Source: Treponemataceae bacterium (GTDB lineage: Bacteria > Spirochaetota > Spirochaetia > Treponematales > Treponemataceae). From it: DNA of 64,000 bases. Positions 52,856 through 61,140 of this stretch are shown in pieces. The stretch is taken from the NCBI GenBank assembly GCA_024402435.1, contig JAKSTU010000004.1, positions 1 through 64,000 of the forward strand. The letters are read 5' to 3'. Under the pieces are notes generated by a model. That model had not been told where the DNA came from. It was given only the letters and a program-made list of their open reading frames with translations, and did not search any database. The stretch's first letter is position 1; each line of letters opens with the position of its first letter. The position numbers were made by a program, and so were the translations under genes.

Positions 52856-54625
52856 ATGCAAGTACTGAATCCACTGATCATCCAAAGTGACAAAACAATT
52901 CTTCTCGATGTTCATGCTCCTGCTGCAGAAGAATGCCGCAATGCCCTCATTCCCTTTGCAGAACTGGAAAAATCCCCGGAGCACCTTCACACTTACAAAC
53001 TTACGCCACTTTCTTTGTGGAATGCCGCCAGTGCAGGTTTTTCAAGCGAAGATGCCATTGCTGTTCTTGAAAAATATGCCCGCTATGATGTTCCACAGGT
53101 TGTGAGCAGCTGGATAAAAGAAGTCGGAATGCGCTTCGGAAAACTGTTTCTGATTCCCAATCCTTTTGATGAAGCGGACCAGGCAGATGCGGCACAGACA
53201 CAAGAACCGGTTCAGACAACACCAAAATCCCTGCTTCTGGCAACAAACACTGCAGCCGTTTACCGTGAAATTGAAGCATCCCGTTCCATGAGAAAATACC
53301 TGACACCGCTTACCAGTGTCAGCGGATATGATTTTGTTTTCAGACTTCAGCTTGTTGACCGGGGAACAGTCAAAGAAGAGCTGCTCAAATTGGGCTGGCC
53401 TGTAAAAGACCTGGTTCCGCTGAAAGACGGCGAGCCCCTCGAAGTTTCCCTCCGTAGCGAAACATTGGCCGGAAAGACACTTTCAATCAGAAATTATCAG
53501 AGAGAGGCTGCTGCTGCTCTTATTGGAGACCGGGGACCCGGAACAGGATTCGGAACAATCGTTCTGCCCTGTGGAGCCGGAAAAACTGTTGTCGGCATGA
53601 CAGTAATGGATGCCCTCAAAACCAGCACGCTTATTATTACTACCAACATTACAGCAGTTCATCAGTGGATTGACGAACTTCTGGACAAAACAAATCTTAC
53701 CCGTGATGACATTGCGGAGTATTCCGGAGAAAACAAGGAAATTAAGCCGGTTACTGTTGCAACTTATCAGATTCTTACATGGCGGCCCGAAAAAGAAGGA
53801 CCTTATCCCCATTTTCAGGTTTTTTCACAGCGCAACTGGGGTCTGATCATTTATGACGAAGTTCACATGCTTCCGGCACCTGTTTTCCGTGTCACTGCTG
53901 AAGTCCAGGCTGTACGACGTGTGGGGCTTACTGCAACTTTGGTGCGTGAAGACGGACTTGAAGGTTCGGTTTTCAGTCTGGTTGGTCCAAAGCGCTACGA
54001 TGTGCCCTGGAAAGATCTGGAAAGCAGCGGATGGATTGCTGATGCGGAATGCATTGAATGGAGACTTGACATGCCTCCGGAACAGGAATTGGAATATGCT
54101 GTTGCGACAACGCGGCTCAAACACAGAGTAGCCTGCGAAAACCCCGAAAAAATCAATGCTGTCAAACAACTTGTTGACCGTTACACAAATGATAAAATAC
54201 TTGTCATCGGACAGTATTTGGATCAGCTGCACCAGATTGCAGAGCTTTTGGGCGCCCCGATCATTACCGGCAAAACAAAAAACGAAGACCGTGACGTAAT
54301 TTACAAACAGTTCCGGACAGGCGAAATCCGTGTTCTCGTAGTCTCCAAAGTTGCAAACTTTGCAATCGATCTTCCCGACGCATCCATGGCAATTGAAGTT
54401 TCGGGCGCATACGGAAGCCGGCAGGAAGAAGCACAGCGTCTTGGCCGTCTTCTTCGACCCAAAGAACGGACAGCCCGTTTTTTCACAATCATTTCCCGTG
54501 GTACAGTTGAAGAAGAATTCGGAGCAAACCGGCAGAAATTCCTTGCTGAACAAGGTTATTCATACAGACTGATCAAAAGTCTTGATGAAATGCCTGATTA
54601 TCTTGATGCTCCTATGAACGGATAA
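52856..54625 (+). CDS. XPB/RAD25-type DNA repair helicase
   Basis: A 589-residue superfamily 2 helicase of the XPB type. An N-terminal damage-recognition-like region (about 1-205) precedes helicase domain 1 with the Walker A motif LPCGAGKT (about 237-244), the DEVH box (334-337) and GLTATLVREDG, which contains the RED motif of XPB. Domain 2 carries KILVIGQYLDQL and QRLGRLLRPKERTARFF. In eukaryotes and archaea XPB opens DNA in repair; bacterial forms are sporadic and occur in spirochaetes and actinobacteria. The ATG sits 8 nt after the -10 box; ten earlier codons would cover the promoter. It is followed 11 nt later by its probable partner gene. Confidence 0.92.
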   Translation: MQVLNPLIIQSDKTILLDVHAPAAEECRNALIPFAELEKSPEHLHTYKLTPLSLWNAASAGFSSEDAIAVLEKYARYDVPQVVSSWIKEVGMRFGKLFLIPNPFDEADQADAAQTQEPVQTTPKSLLLATNTAAVYREIEASRSMRKYLTPLTSVSGYDFVFRLQLVDRGTVKEELLKLGWPVKDLVPLKDGEPLEVSLRSETLAGKTLSIRNYQREAAAALIGDRGPGTGFGTIVLPCGAGKTVVGMTVMDALKTSTLIITTNITAVHQWIDELLDKTNLTRDDIAEYSGENKEIKPVTVATYQILTWRPEKEGPYPHFQVFSQRNWGLIIYDEVHMLPAPVFRVTAEVQAVRRVGLTATLVREDGLEGSVFSLVGPKRYDVPWKDLESSGWIADAECIEWRLDMPPEQELEYAVATTRLKHRVACENPEKINAVKQLVDRYTNDKILVIGQYLDQLHQIAELLGAPIITGKTKNEDRDVIYKQFRTGEIRVLVVSKVANFAIDLPDASMAIEVSGAYGSRQEEAQRLGRLLRPKERTARFFTIISRGTVEEEFGANRQKFLAEQGYSYRLIKSLDEMPDYLDAPMNG

Positions 54626-54636
54626 CGGTGGGCTTA

Positions 54637-56793
54637 ATGGTAAAGAATATTTTGGAATGGCGCGAATCTTTGTCCACAATGAGTGATCATCATTTTTTCG
54701 ACATGATGCGCATGTACTTGGGAGAAATCAAAACTCCGTACAACAAACAGAAACTGATTGAAGAACTCAGCGTTTTTCTGCGCAAGGAACAGAACAAAAA
54801 ACTGATTGTCCGGCTTTTGTCCGAAGAAGAACTGGAAATTCTTACCGCTGTAGATTTATTGCCGGAACCGACTCTTAATGTTCTTGCAAAACTGTTTTCC
54901 GAAACCTGGACCTATGCAGAACTTTATGAAAAACTCATGAGCCTTGAAGAACGGCTTGTGCTTTTTCAGTATCAGGGCAACGGAACAAACCGGGTTTTGT
55001 ACGGAATCAATCCGCATCTGGCAGAAACTGTTGCGCCACTGCTGAATCAGGAACGGCTTTTTCCGCCGGCTTCGCAAGAAAAACAGAAAGTGGATATTTT
55101 TTCACAGCAAAAAAAATCCCCTGATCTTAATCCCGGTCTTCTGACAGCAGCGATTTCTTTTGCATTGGAAAATCCTGATCTTTTCAAAGCAGACGGATCA
55201 TTCAAAAAGCGCATAGAAGCTGCCCTCCCCCTTGTTTTTCCCGATTATCCGGAAAACTTGATCAGAGCACTTTACCGCGGGCTCATCAATCTGAATGTTT
55301 TTTCACAGACTGAAGGAAAACTTTCTCTTCAGTTGCCCCGTCTCAAAAATTTTGCACTTCTTGCGGAACCTGTTCAATACGCATACATTGCAGTTGCCGC
55401 CTGTGCCCATTTTCCCTTTGCAGAACTGCAGAAACAGTCTCAGCTTCTTTTCAATGTTCTTGCAATGATTCCCGATTCAGGTTTTACCCTTTCCATACTC
55501 AGCCGCGTTGCATGCTTTCTTCGTGAAAAAACTGTGTCTGCTGATTTCGGCATTCGGGGAGAATCCCGTTTTGCAGCCATTTTGCGCAAAAACACAGAAG
55601 AAAGTTTTTCAAGTCTGACAGAAGATCCGGTTCTGGCCCAGCTTTCAAATGCGGTGCTTCCGTACTTGGAAAGCGCAGTTACACTTGGTCTTCTGCAGAC
55701 AGTGGGAACCGATTCTTCCGGAAAAACTGTTTATCGCGCCCATCCGGTGTTTGCAGCGGAAAACATTTCTGTCAGTGCAAAACGGAGCCTGACTTCATCA
55801 GACAGACCTGGAATCTGCAGCATTGACAGCGCACTTACAGTTACTGTTCTTCCAGGATCTGCTTTTTCAGACCTGATGCCTTATTGTCTTTGTGCAGTTC
55901 CTGAAAAACTGGATCAGGTTCTGCAGATGTCCGTAACAAAAAAAGCGGTTCTTCGGGCTTTCGGTTTTGGCGAAACACCGGAAAATCTTCTTGCAGGAAT
56001 TGAGCACACACTCTGTCATGCAATGCCTCAGAATCTGACTTTTTCTGTAGAAGACTGGTTCCAAAGTTTTTCATCCGGAACATTGTTCAAAGGCTACGTG
56101 CTTTCCGTTTCACCGGAAAAACAGGTTCTTGTGGAAAAAAGCACAGTCCTCGCGCCTTATCTTTTTAAAACTCTGGCTGAAGGGATTTATCTTCTGAACT
56201 TTTCTGACGATGCCACGGCAAATCAGGTAATTGCAGAAAGCGGCCTTGATTTTATCGGTAGTGTCAAAACTGTTTCAGAACCTGCCGTTTCATTACCATT
56301 GCCTGCTCTCCGCCTTGAAAACAGGATTTCCTTTGATGCTCAGAGCAAACCCGCCGAACTTTCCGGACAAAAGATTCTTTCACCGGAAGAAGCGGATGCT
56401 TTCAAACAGGAAATGATGTCTGTCCTGGAGAACATGGAACTGAATGAAGAACAGCGCAATGAACTGAAATCCAGAATCGACAGAAAAGTAATTGTTACTC
56501 CTGCCCAACTCCGGCCTGATTCGGTACGCCCTGAAAAAACTGAAGCTTCGGGAATGGATTATTTGGGAAAAATCCATGTAGTTGAGCATGCGCTTGCATC
56601 ACAAAGTCTTCTGGAAGTAACCATTGACGGAGTTCTTTATCTTGTTAACCCGATTTCCATCAGCAAAGAAAACGGAGAAGCCATCCTTTTGGCAAAAATG
56701 GCTGACAATGGCGAAGAAAAACACTTTCTCATTGCAAGAACACAAAAAATCAAACGGATCCGTGGTCCGATTTTCAAAGAACCGGAGTATTGA
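54637..56793 (+). CDS. Helicase-associated protein, probable XPB partner
   Basis: A 718-residue protein lacking helicase motifs. The N-terminus (NILEWRESLSTMSDHHFFDM) and the long helical middle fit the helicase-C_3-like partner proteins found next to XPB genes in actinobacteria and spirochaetes. A winged-helix-like region at about 50-110 (LLSEEELEILTAVDLLPEPT) and a C-terminal segment (MSVLENMELNEEQRNELKSR, then YLGKIHVVEHALASQSLLEV) resemble WYL-like or DNA-binding folds. I start at ATG with GGTGGG 6 nt upstream. Function is inferred from adjacency; no enzymatic activity is evident. Confidence 0.65.
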   Translation: MVKNILEWRESLSTMSDHHFFDMMRMYLGEIKTPYNKQKLIEELSVFLRKEQNKKLIVRLLSEEELEILTAVDLLPEPTLNVLAKLFSETWTYAELYEKLMSLEERLVLFQYQGNGTNRVLYGINPHLAETVAPLLNQERLFPPASQEKQKVDIFSQQKKSPDLNPGLLTAAISFALENPDLFKADGSFKKRIEAALPLVFPDYPENLIRALYRGLINLNVFSQTEGKLSLQLPRLKNFALLAEPVQYAYIAVAACAHFPFAELQKQSQLLFNVLAMIPDSGFTLSILSRVACFLREKTVSADFGIRGESRFAAILRKNTEESFSSLTEDPVLAQLSNAVLPYLESAVTLGLLQTVGTDSSGKTVYRAHPVFAAENISVSAKRSLTSSDRPGICSIDSALTVTVLPGSAFSDLMPYCLCAVPEKLDQVLQMSVTKKAVLRAFGFGETPENLLAGIEHTLCHAMPQNLTFSVEDWFQSFSSGTLFKGYVLSVSPEKQVLVEKSTVLAPYLFKTLAEGIYLLNFSDDATANQVIAESGLDFIGSVKTVSEPAVSLPLPALRLENRISFDAQSKPAELSGQKILSPEEADAFKQEMMSVLENMELNEEQRNELKSRIDRKVIVTPAQLRPDSVRPEKTEASGMDYLGKIHVVEHALASQSLLEVTIDGVLYLVNPISISKENGEAILLAKMADNGEEKHFLIARTQKIKRIRGPIFKEPEY

Positions 56794-56795
56794 GC

Positions 56796-57506
56796 ATGAA
56801 ACCGATTTTTTACTTCATTCTTCTTCCTGCCCTTCTGCCAGTTTTTGTTCTGCTTTATTACGTTTACAGCAAAGACAAAGTTGAACGGGAACCTTTGACT
56901 GTATTGATCAGAGTATTTGCATTAGGCGGACTTTTCAGTCTTCTGGACATTCCTGCAGAAAGTTTCGCAAACCGGCTGATCGTTCAGTACACAGGTTCTG
57001 CTTCTGGAATGACCTTCGATCTGTACAGCAACTTTCTGGGCATTGCACTTGTTGAAGAACTGACAAAATGGCTTGTTCTGATGGTTTATATCTGGAAAAT
57101 CAGAGACTTTGACTACCGCTATGACGGAATTGTTTATGCTGCCGCCGCCTCACTGGGTTTTGCCGGTCTTGAAAACATCCTTTATGTCCTCCGCTTCGGA
57201 ACTTCTGTTTCCATCGGACGTGCACTTTTTTCCATTCCCGGACACACCGCTTTTGCAGTCTTCATGGGCTTTTTTCTGGCCAGGGCAAAACATTGGGATT
57301 TGCGCGGATCAAAACTATTGTGCGGTCTTTTCCTTCTGCTTTCTGTCGCAGTTCCGGTCTGCATTCACGGGATTTACGATTTTCTGCTTTCACCCAGCGG
57401 ACAGGCAAGCCCTGTTTCTTTCATCCTCTTCGTAATTCTGCTGGATGCTTTGGCCTGGCTTTTTATCCGCCATGAATTCAGAACTGACCGGCCCCTTGGA
57501 CAATGA
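56796..57506 (+). CDS. PrsW-family intramembrane metalloprotease
   Basis: A 236-residue integral membrane protein with about seven hydrophobic segments. PrsW/CAAX-protease-like motifs are in place: VEELTKW with two adjacent Glu, LGFAGLENILYV, PGHTAFAVFMGFFLA and HGIYDF. These supply the metal ligands. In Bacillus PrsW starts cleavage of an anti-sigma factor; no anti-sigma gene is near. GGAG lies 8 nt before the ATG, and the gene starts just after the upstream stop, so it is co-transcribed with the XPB pair. Confidence 0.85.
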   Translation: MKPIFYFILLPALLPVFVLLYYVYSKDKVEREPLTVLIRVFALGGLFSLLDIPAESFANRLIVQYTGSASGMTFDLYSNFLGIALVEELTKWLVLMVYIWKIRDFDYRYDGIVYAAAASLGFAGLENILYVLRFGTSVSIGRALFSIPGHTAFAVFMGFFLARAKHWDLRGSKLLCGLFLLLSVAVPVCIHGIYDFLLSPSGQASPVSFILFVILLDALAWLFIRHEFRTDRPLGQ

Positions 57507-57518
57507 AAACGAGAATAT

Positions 57519-58199
57519 TTATTTGCTGATTACAACCAGATTGCGGCTGTATGCGCCGTCATCCGTAAGAAACGGAACATTCAGCGGAACCACCTGATAT
57601 TCAGGAACCTGATCTTTTATTGCTTCCATTTCTTCAGTGATTTTGTCAAGTCTGGCTTTGTATGCGGCAAGAAATCCGCCCGGCTTTACAACACGCAGCA
57701 GAACTTTTGTCATCTTTTTGTCCAACGGACGGAAAGCACGGAATACGGCCGCATCAAAACTTGCAAGTGCCACCCGCTCGGCCTGTTCGCACTGAATCTG
57801 AACATTTTCAAGACCAAGAACAGCCTTGCAGTTTTCCAGAAAAAGACAGCGCCGGCTCATTCGTTCAACAAGCATGAAGTTCACATCAGGCATGGCAAGT
57901 GCCAGAGGGATTCCCGGCAGCCCGCCGCCTGTACCGATGTCTGCAACCAAAGGCACTGCTCCCGAAGCAAAAACCGGTTCCAGTCTTTTGCGCAGTTCAG
58001 AAACTGCAGAAACGCTGTCCAGAATATGACGCACAACCACATCATCATGAGTGTCAGCGCCCACAAGATCATAAGCGCTGTTGAACAGCTCCAGCTCATG
58101 GCAATAAGCTTCAAGTTTTTTTGCAAGGTTTTCCAGTTCAGGCGCAGCAAAGCCCAATTTTTCCAGTCCCTGTCTCAACAAATCATTTTCTGCCATCAT
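57519..58199 (-). CDS. rsmG: 16S rRNA (guanine-N7) methyltransferase RsmG
   Basis: A 226-residue RsmG/GidB, which methylates G527 of 16S rRNA. It has FNSAYDLVGADTHDDVVVRH near the N-terminus, motif I VADIGTGGGLPGIPLA (about 85-100) and RAFRPLDKKM. Its ATG overlaps the mntP stop (ATGA). It is convergent with the PrsW-like gene. It lies 5 kb from parAB, a loose echo of the gid-par neighbourhood. Confidence 0.96.
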   Translation of the reverse strand: MMAENDLLRQGLEKLGFAAPELENLAKKLEAYCHELELFNSAYDLVGADTHDDVVVRHILDSVSAVSELRKRLEPVFASGAVPLVADIGTGGGLPGIPLALAMPDVNFMLVERMSRRCLFLENCKAVLGLENVQIQCEQAERVALASFDAAVFRAFRPLDKKMTKVLLRVVKPGGFLAAYKARLDKITEEMEAIKDQVPEYQVVPLNVPFLTDDGAYSRNLVVISK

Positions 58200-58771
58200 G
58201 ATTTTCCCAAAAGATGTTCTGCAAGTATTTTGATTCCGATTCCCACAAGAATCAGACCGCCTGCAAGCTCTGCCTTGTTCTTGTATTTGGAACCGAATTT
58301 GTTTCCTATTACAACTCCGCCCAAAGAAATGACAAAAGTTGTTATTCCTATGATTGCAATGGAAGACCAGATTGACACCTGCAGACAGGCAAAAGAAATG
58401 CCTACTGCAAGCGCATCAATGCTTGTTGCAACCGCAAGGACAAAAAGTTCCTTTATATCCAGTTTCCCGTCTTCCTGTTTTGCTTCGTCTTCATCATCCT
58501 TTTTGAAACTTTCGATGGCCATTTTTCCACCGATAAATGCCAGCAGGACAAATGCTATCCAATGATCGAATGCTGAAATATAAACTGCAAAACTTGTTCC
58601 CAAAAGCCATCCGATCAGCGGCATCAGAGCCTGAAAACCGCCGAAAAAAAGCGCAATAATCAGTCCGTGGGTGTAATTCACTTTCTTCATTGAAAGGCCT
58701 TTGCAGATACTTACTGCAAAAGCATCCATGGAAAGTCCCACGCCGATAAGAAGCAATTCAAGAAAAGACAT
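58196..58771 (-). CDS. mntP: Manganese efflux pump MntP
   Basis: A 191-residue MntP with six transmembrane helices in two repeats. Each repeat has the key Asp motif: GLSMDAFAVSICKG near residue 15 and TSIDALAVGISFA near 118. A charged cytoplasmic loop (KKDDEDEAKQEDGK) joins the halves. It exports Mn2+. GAGG lies about 8 nt upstream of ATG, preceded at once by a terminator, so expression may be controlled in the leader. Confidence 0.93.
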   Translation of the reverse strand: MSFLELLLIGVGLSMDAFAVSICKGLSMKKVNYTHGLIIALFFGGFQALMPLIGWLLGTSFAVYISAFDHWIAFVLLAFIGGKMAIESFKKDDEDEAKQEDGKLDIKELFVLAVATSIDALAVGISFACLQVSIWSSIAIIGITTFVISLGGVVIGNKFGSKYKNKAELAGGLILVGIGIKILAEHLLGKS

Positions 58772-59027
58772 AAAATTCCTCGGGGTAAAAAAAAATCAGA
58801 CCCGTCCGGTATCTGATTGAAGATTTTTTTACGTTCAGATCTGTCTGCACGCACATACTGCAAAAACGCCAGCAAACACTGACTGCTTAACACAGTGGCA
58901 ACACGATAACATGCTTGCAGCAAAGTAGTCAACATGTGGAGCCAACCTGTTTTTCAGGACCCTGACTCCACCGTTTCCAAAGTTTTGGAGCTGTTCAATC
59001 AGCAACTTCTCGGACAGCCCCAATCTT
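58772..59027 (-). promoter_or_regulatory. Structured leader or small RNA with terminator directly before mntP
   Basis: No credible gene is seen. Read on the minus strand, two good stems form: GGGGCTGT with ACAGCTCC (around 18-19 nt), and GTGGAGT with GCTCCAC enclosing CCTG-AAAAA-CAGG. Further down ATCAGA and TCTGAT pair and are followed by nine U, ending about 17 nt before the mntP ATG. The arrangement resembles a transcription-attenuating leader. It does not show the GGGGAGTAGC core expected of the yybP-ykoY manganese riboswitch. It may instead be the 3' end of the sugar-transport operon or a free-standing RNA. Confidence 0.4.
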
Positions 59028-60056
59028 TTATGCTTTCTGCTTTGCCTTGCGTGAAAGAACAACACTCTGTACCAGGAGGAAGATACAGATCATTGCAGCA
59101 ACAGTGATGTTTGTCCACCAGGCATCATCAAGACCCAAAGATGTAACAATGTTCTTGATTGTACTGAGTGACAGAACACCGAAAAGTGTTCCCGCAATGT
59201 TACCCACACCACCGGTAAGCATTGTACCGCCGATGATTGACGAAGCAATGGCGTTCATTTCTGCACCGCTTGCGTGTGACGGAGAACCGGAACCAACGTG
59301 CATGAAGTACACCCATCCACCGATTGCTGCAAGCACAGAACAGATGATATGAGCCAGGAACTTTGTGCGTTTTACGTTGATACCCAGCATGTTTGCACTC
59401 TGAACATTTCCACCGACTGCATAGAAGTTGCGTCCCAGTTTTGTCCAGCGGAGAACGATGAACAGCACAAGGACGACAACCAGTGCAACAATAACACCGA
59501 TTTCCATGTATGCGGGCATGAATATTCCCTTCTTGTTGTAAGATCCGAGGAAAGGAATATAAATACGTGTGTCCTTAAGGGCAACAAGAGCAGGATTTGT
59601 TACATTGAACTGTGTGGCATTTACGATTGTCGTCATACCTTTTGCAAAGAACATACCTGCAAGAGTAACGATAAAGGGCTGGATTTCAAGATAAGCAACC
59701 AGATAGCCCTGTACCAGACCGAAAAGCACACCGATCATCAGAGCAATCATGATTGCGGAGAAAATGTTTCCGCCTTTCATGTCAAGGTTTACTGCACAAC
59801 TCATGCAGACAAGTGCTGTCATTGTACCGACTGAAATATCGATACCGCCGGTAATCATAACAAGACTCAAAGCACAGGAAAGAATGATCAGCGCAGCATT
59901 TTCGTTGAACATGTTCAGGAACTGCTGAGGTTTGCGGAAACCGGCACCCAAAAATATGACGGCAACCAGATACATGACCACAAAAACGGAAATTGTAATC
60001 AGAAGAAGCAGGTTTGAATCAGATAAAGCGACTCTTTTTTTACCAAGCTGTTTCAT
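59028..60056 (-). CDS. Sugar ABC transporter permease, YjfF-like
   Basis: A 342-residue BPD_transp_2 permease (RbsC family) with 8-10 helices. It has ALSLVMITGGIDISVGTMTALV, LEIQPFIVTLAGMFFAKGMT and ASSIIGGTMLTGGVGNIAGT. It is the second permease of the operon, 1 nt after the first, which matches the two-permease YtfQRT-YjfF galactofuranose system rather than RbsABC. Confidence 0.9.
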   Translation of the reverse strand: MKQLGKKRVALSDSNLLLLITISVFVVMYLVAVIFLGAGFRKPQQFLNMFNENAALIILSCALSLVMITGGIDISVGTMTALVCMSCAVNLDMKGGNIFSAIMIALMIGVLFGLVQGYLVAYLEIQPFIVTLAGMFFAKGMTTIVNATQFNVTNPALVALKDTRIYIPFLGSYNKKGIFMPAYMEIGVIVALVVVLVLFIVLRWTKLGRNFYAVGGNVQSANMLGINVKRTKFLAHIICSVLAAIGGWVYFMHVGSGSPSHASGAEMNAIASSIIGGTMLTGGVGNIAGTLFGVLSLSTIKNIVTSLGLDDAWWTNITVAAMICIFLLVQSVVLSRKAKQKA

Positions 60057-60057
60057 C

Positions 60058-61140
60058 TTATTTTACCTCCTTTGCTTTTGCAGTTTTCTTTTTGGAAAGA
60101 TTGTTCAGTTTTTCACGTACAACCGGAGCAGAAAGAACAACCAGAATGATGACGACTACTGCTTTATATGCCGGAAGAGCTGTAGAAAGAACATTGAACT
60201 TGTACAGTGTTGTGGTCAGGAACTGGATGACGTATGCACCGAGAACAGAAGCCCACATGTTGAATTTACCGCCGCTGAGCGCGTTACCACCGAGAGCAAC
60301 TGCAAGAATGGCGTCCATTTCAATATCCTTTGCAATAACTGAGTAGTTGATTGTTGAGATACGGCTTACTTTGATAAGGCCGGCAACTGCAACACAAAGA
60401 CCCATGATTACGTAGGTGATGAACTTGATCAGTTCAGGATTGATACCGTTGAGCCGTGAAGAAGCACTGTTGATACCTACAGCCTGTGAATAAAGGCCGA
60501 TTGTCGTGAACTTGAGAGCAAGCCATGCAACACCCATACAGATTATTGCAATGAATACAGGTGTCGGAATCGGGATTCCGGGAATAAAGTTTCCGAAGTA
60601 TCCGAATTCAACATCATTGATGATAGGAAGCTTGTTCTGATTGATCCATGCAGCAATTGAGCGTCCTGCAGTAAACATGATCAGTGTTGCAACCATAGGC
60701 TGGATTTTGAAGTAAGCAACCAGAGCACCGTTGAAGGCACCGAAGGCCATACTTACCAAGGCCGCAACAATGAATGCCAGGAAAACCGTGTGCTGCATTG
60801 TTTCAGGACGGAACCCCGCATTGCCGCAAAGAACGCGGAGGATTACAGAACCTGCAATGGCGATTGTTGCACCTACAGAAATATCCTGTCCGCCGGAAGC
60901 AGAAGTTACCAGCGTCATACCGATTGCAAGAATTACCAGCTCTGATGCATTGTCCAGAATCGTGATCAGATAACCTGAAAAAACAGGATTTCCGTCACTG
61001 TTTAATCCCAGCGTAATCTTGAAGAAAGAAGGATCTGCAATCAAGTTGAATATGACAAGAATTGCCAGAGCTGCAAGGGGAATAAACATCTGATTTCTTA
61101 AAATGGCAGAAAGTCCGCCTTTTGTTTTTACCTTGCTCAT
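60058..61140 (-). CDS. Sugar ABC transporter permease, YtfT-like
   Basis: A 360-residue permease of the same family with ASELVILAIGMTLVTSASGG, QDISVGATIAIAGSVIL, FKIQPMVATLIMFTAGRSI and ILAVALGGNALSGGKFNMWA. The start overlaps the ATPase gene stop by 4 nt (ATGA), so the two are coupled. The basic C-terminal tail is KKKTAKAKEVK. Confidence 0.9.
   Translation of the reverse strand: MSKVKTKGGLSAILRNQMFIPLAALAILVIFNLIADPSFFKITLGLNSDGNPVFSGYLITILDNASELVILAIGMTLVTSASGGQDISVGATIAIAGSVILRVLCGNAGFRPETMQHTVFLAFIVAALVSMAFGAFNGALVAYFKIQPMVATLIMFTAGRSIAAWINQNKLPIINDVEFGYFGNFIPGIPIPTPVFIAIICMGVAWLALKFTTIGLYSQAVGINSASSRLNGINPELIKFITYVIMGLCVAVAGLIKVSRISTINYSVIAKDIEMDAILAVALGGNALSGGKFNMWASVLGAYVIQFLTTTLYKFNVLSTALPAYKAVVVIILVVLSAPVVREKLNNLSKKKTAKAKEVK

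Noticed and set aside
53825-54553. A 242-codon Cys/Phe-rich minus-strand frame opposite the XPB helicase
   Set aside because: It is antisense to conserved helicase motifs and has the residue composition of a shadow frame.
58772-59027. yybP-ykoY manganese riboswitch
   Set aside because: The GGGGAGTAGC-like core is not visible, so I report only an unclassified leader. A covariance search would decide.
58835-59065. A 76-codon minus-strand frame upstream of mntP
   Set aside because: It overlaps the permease end, has no ribosome site or family features and crosses the terminator-bearing leader structures.
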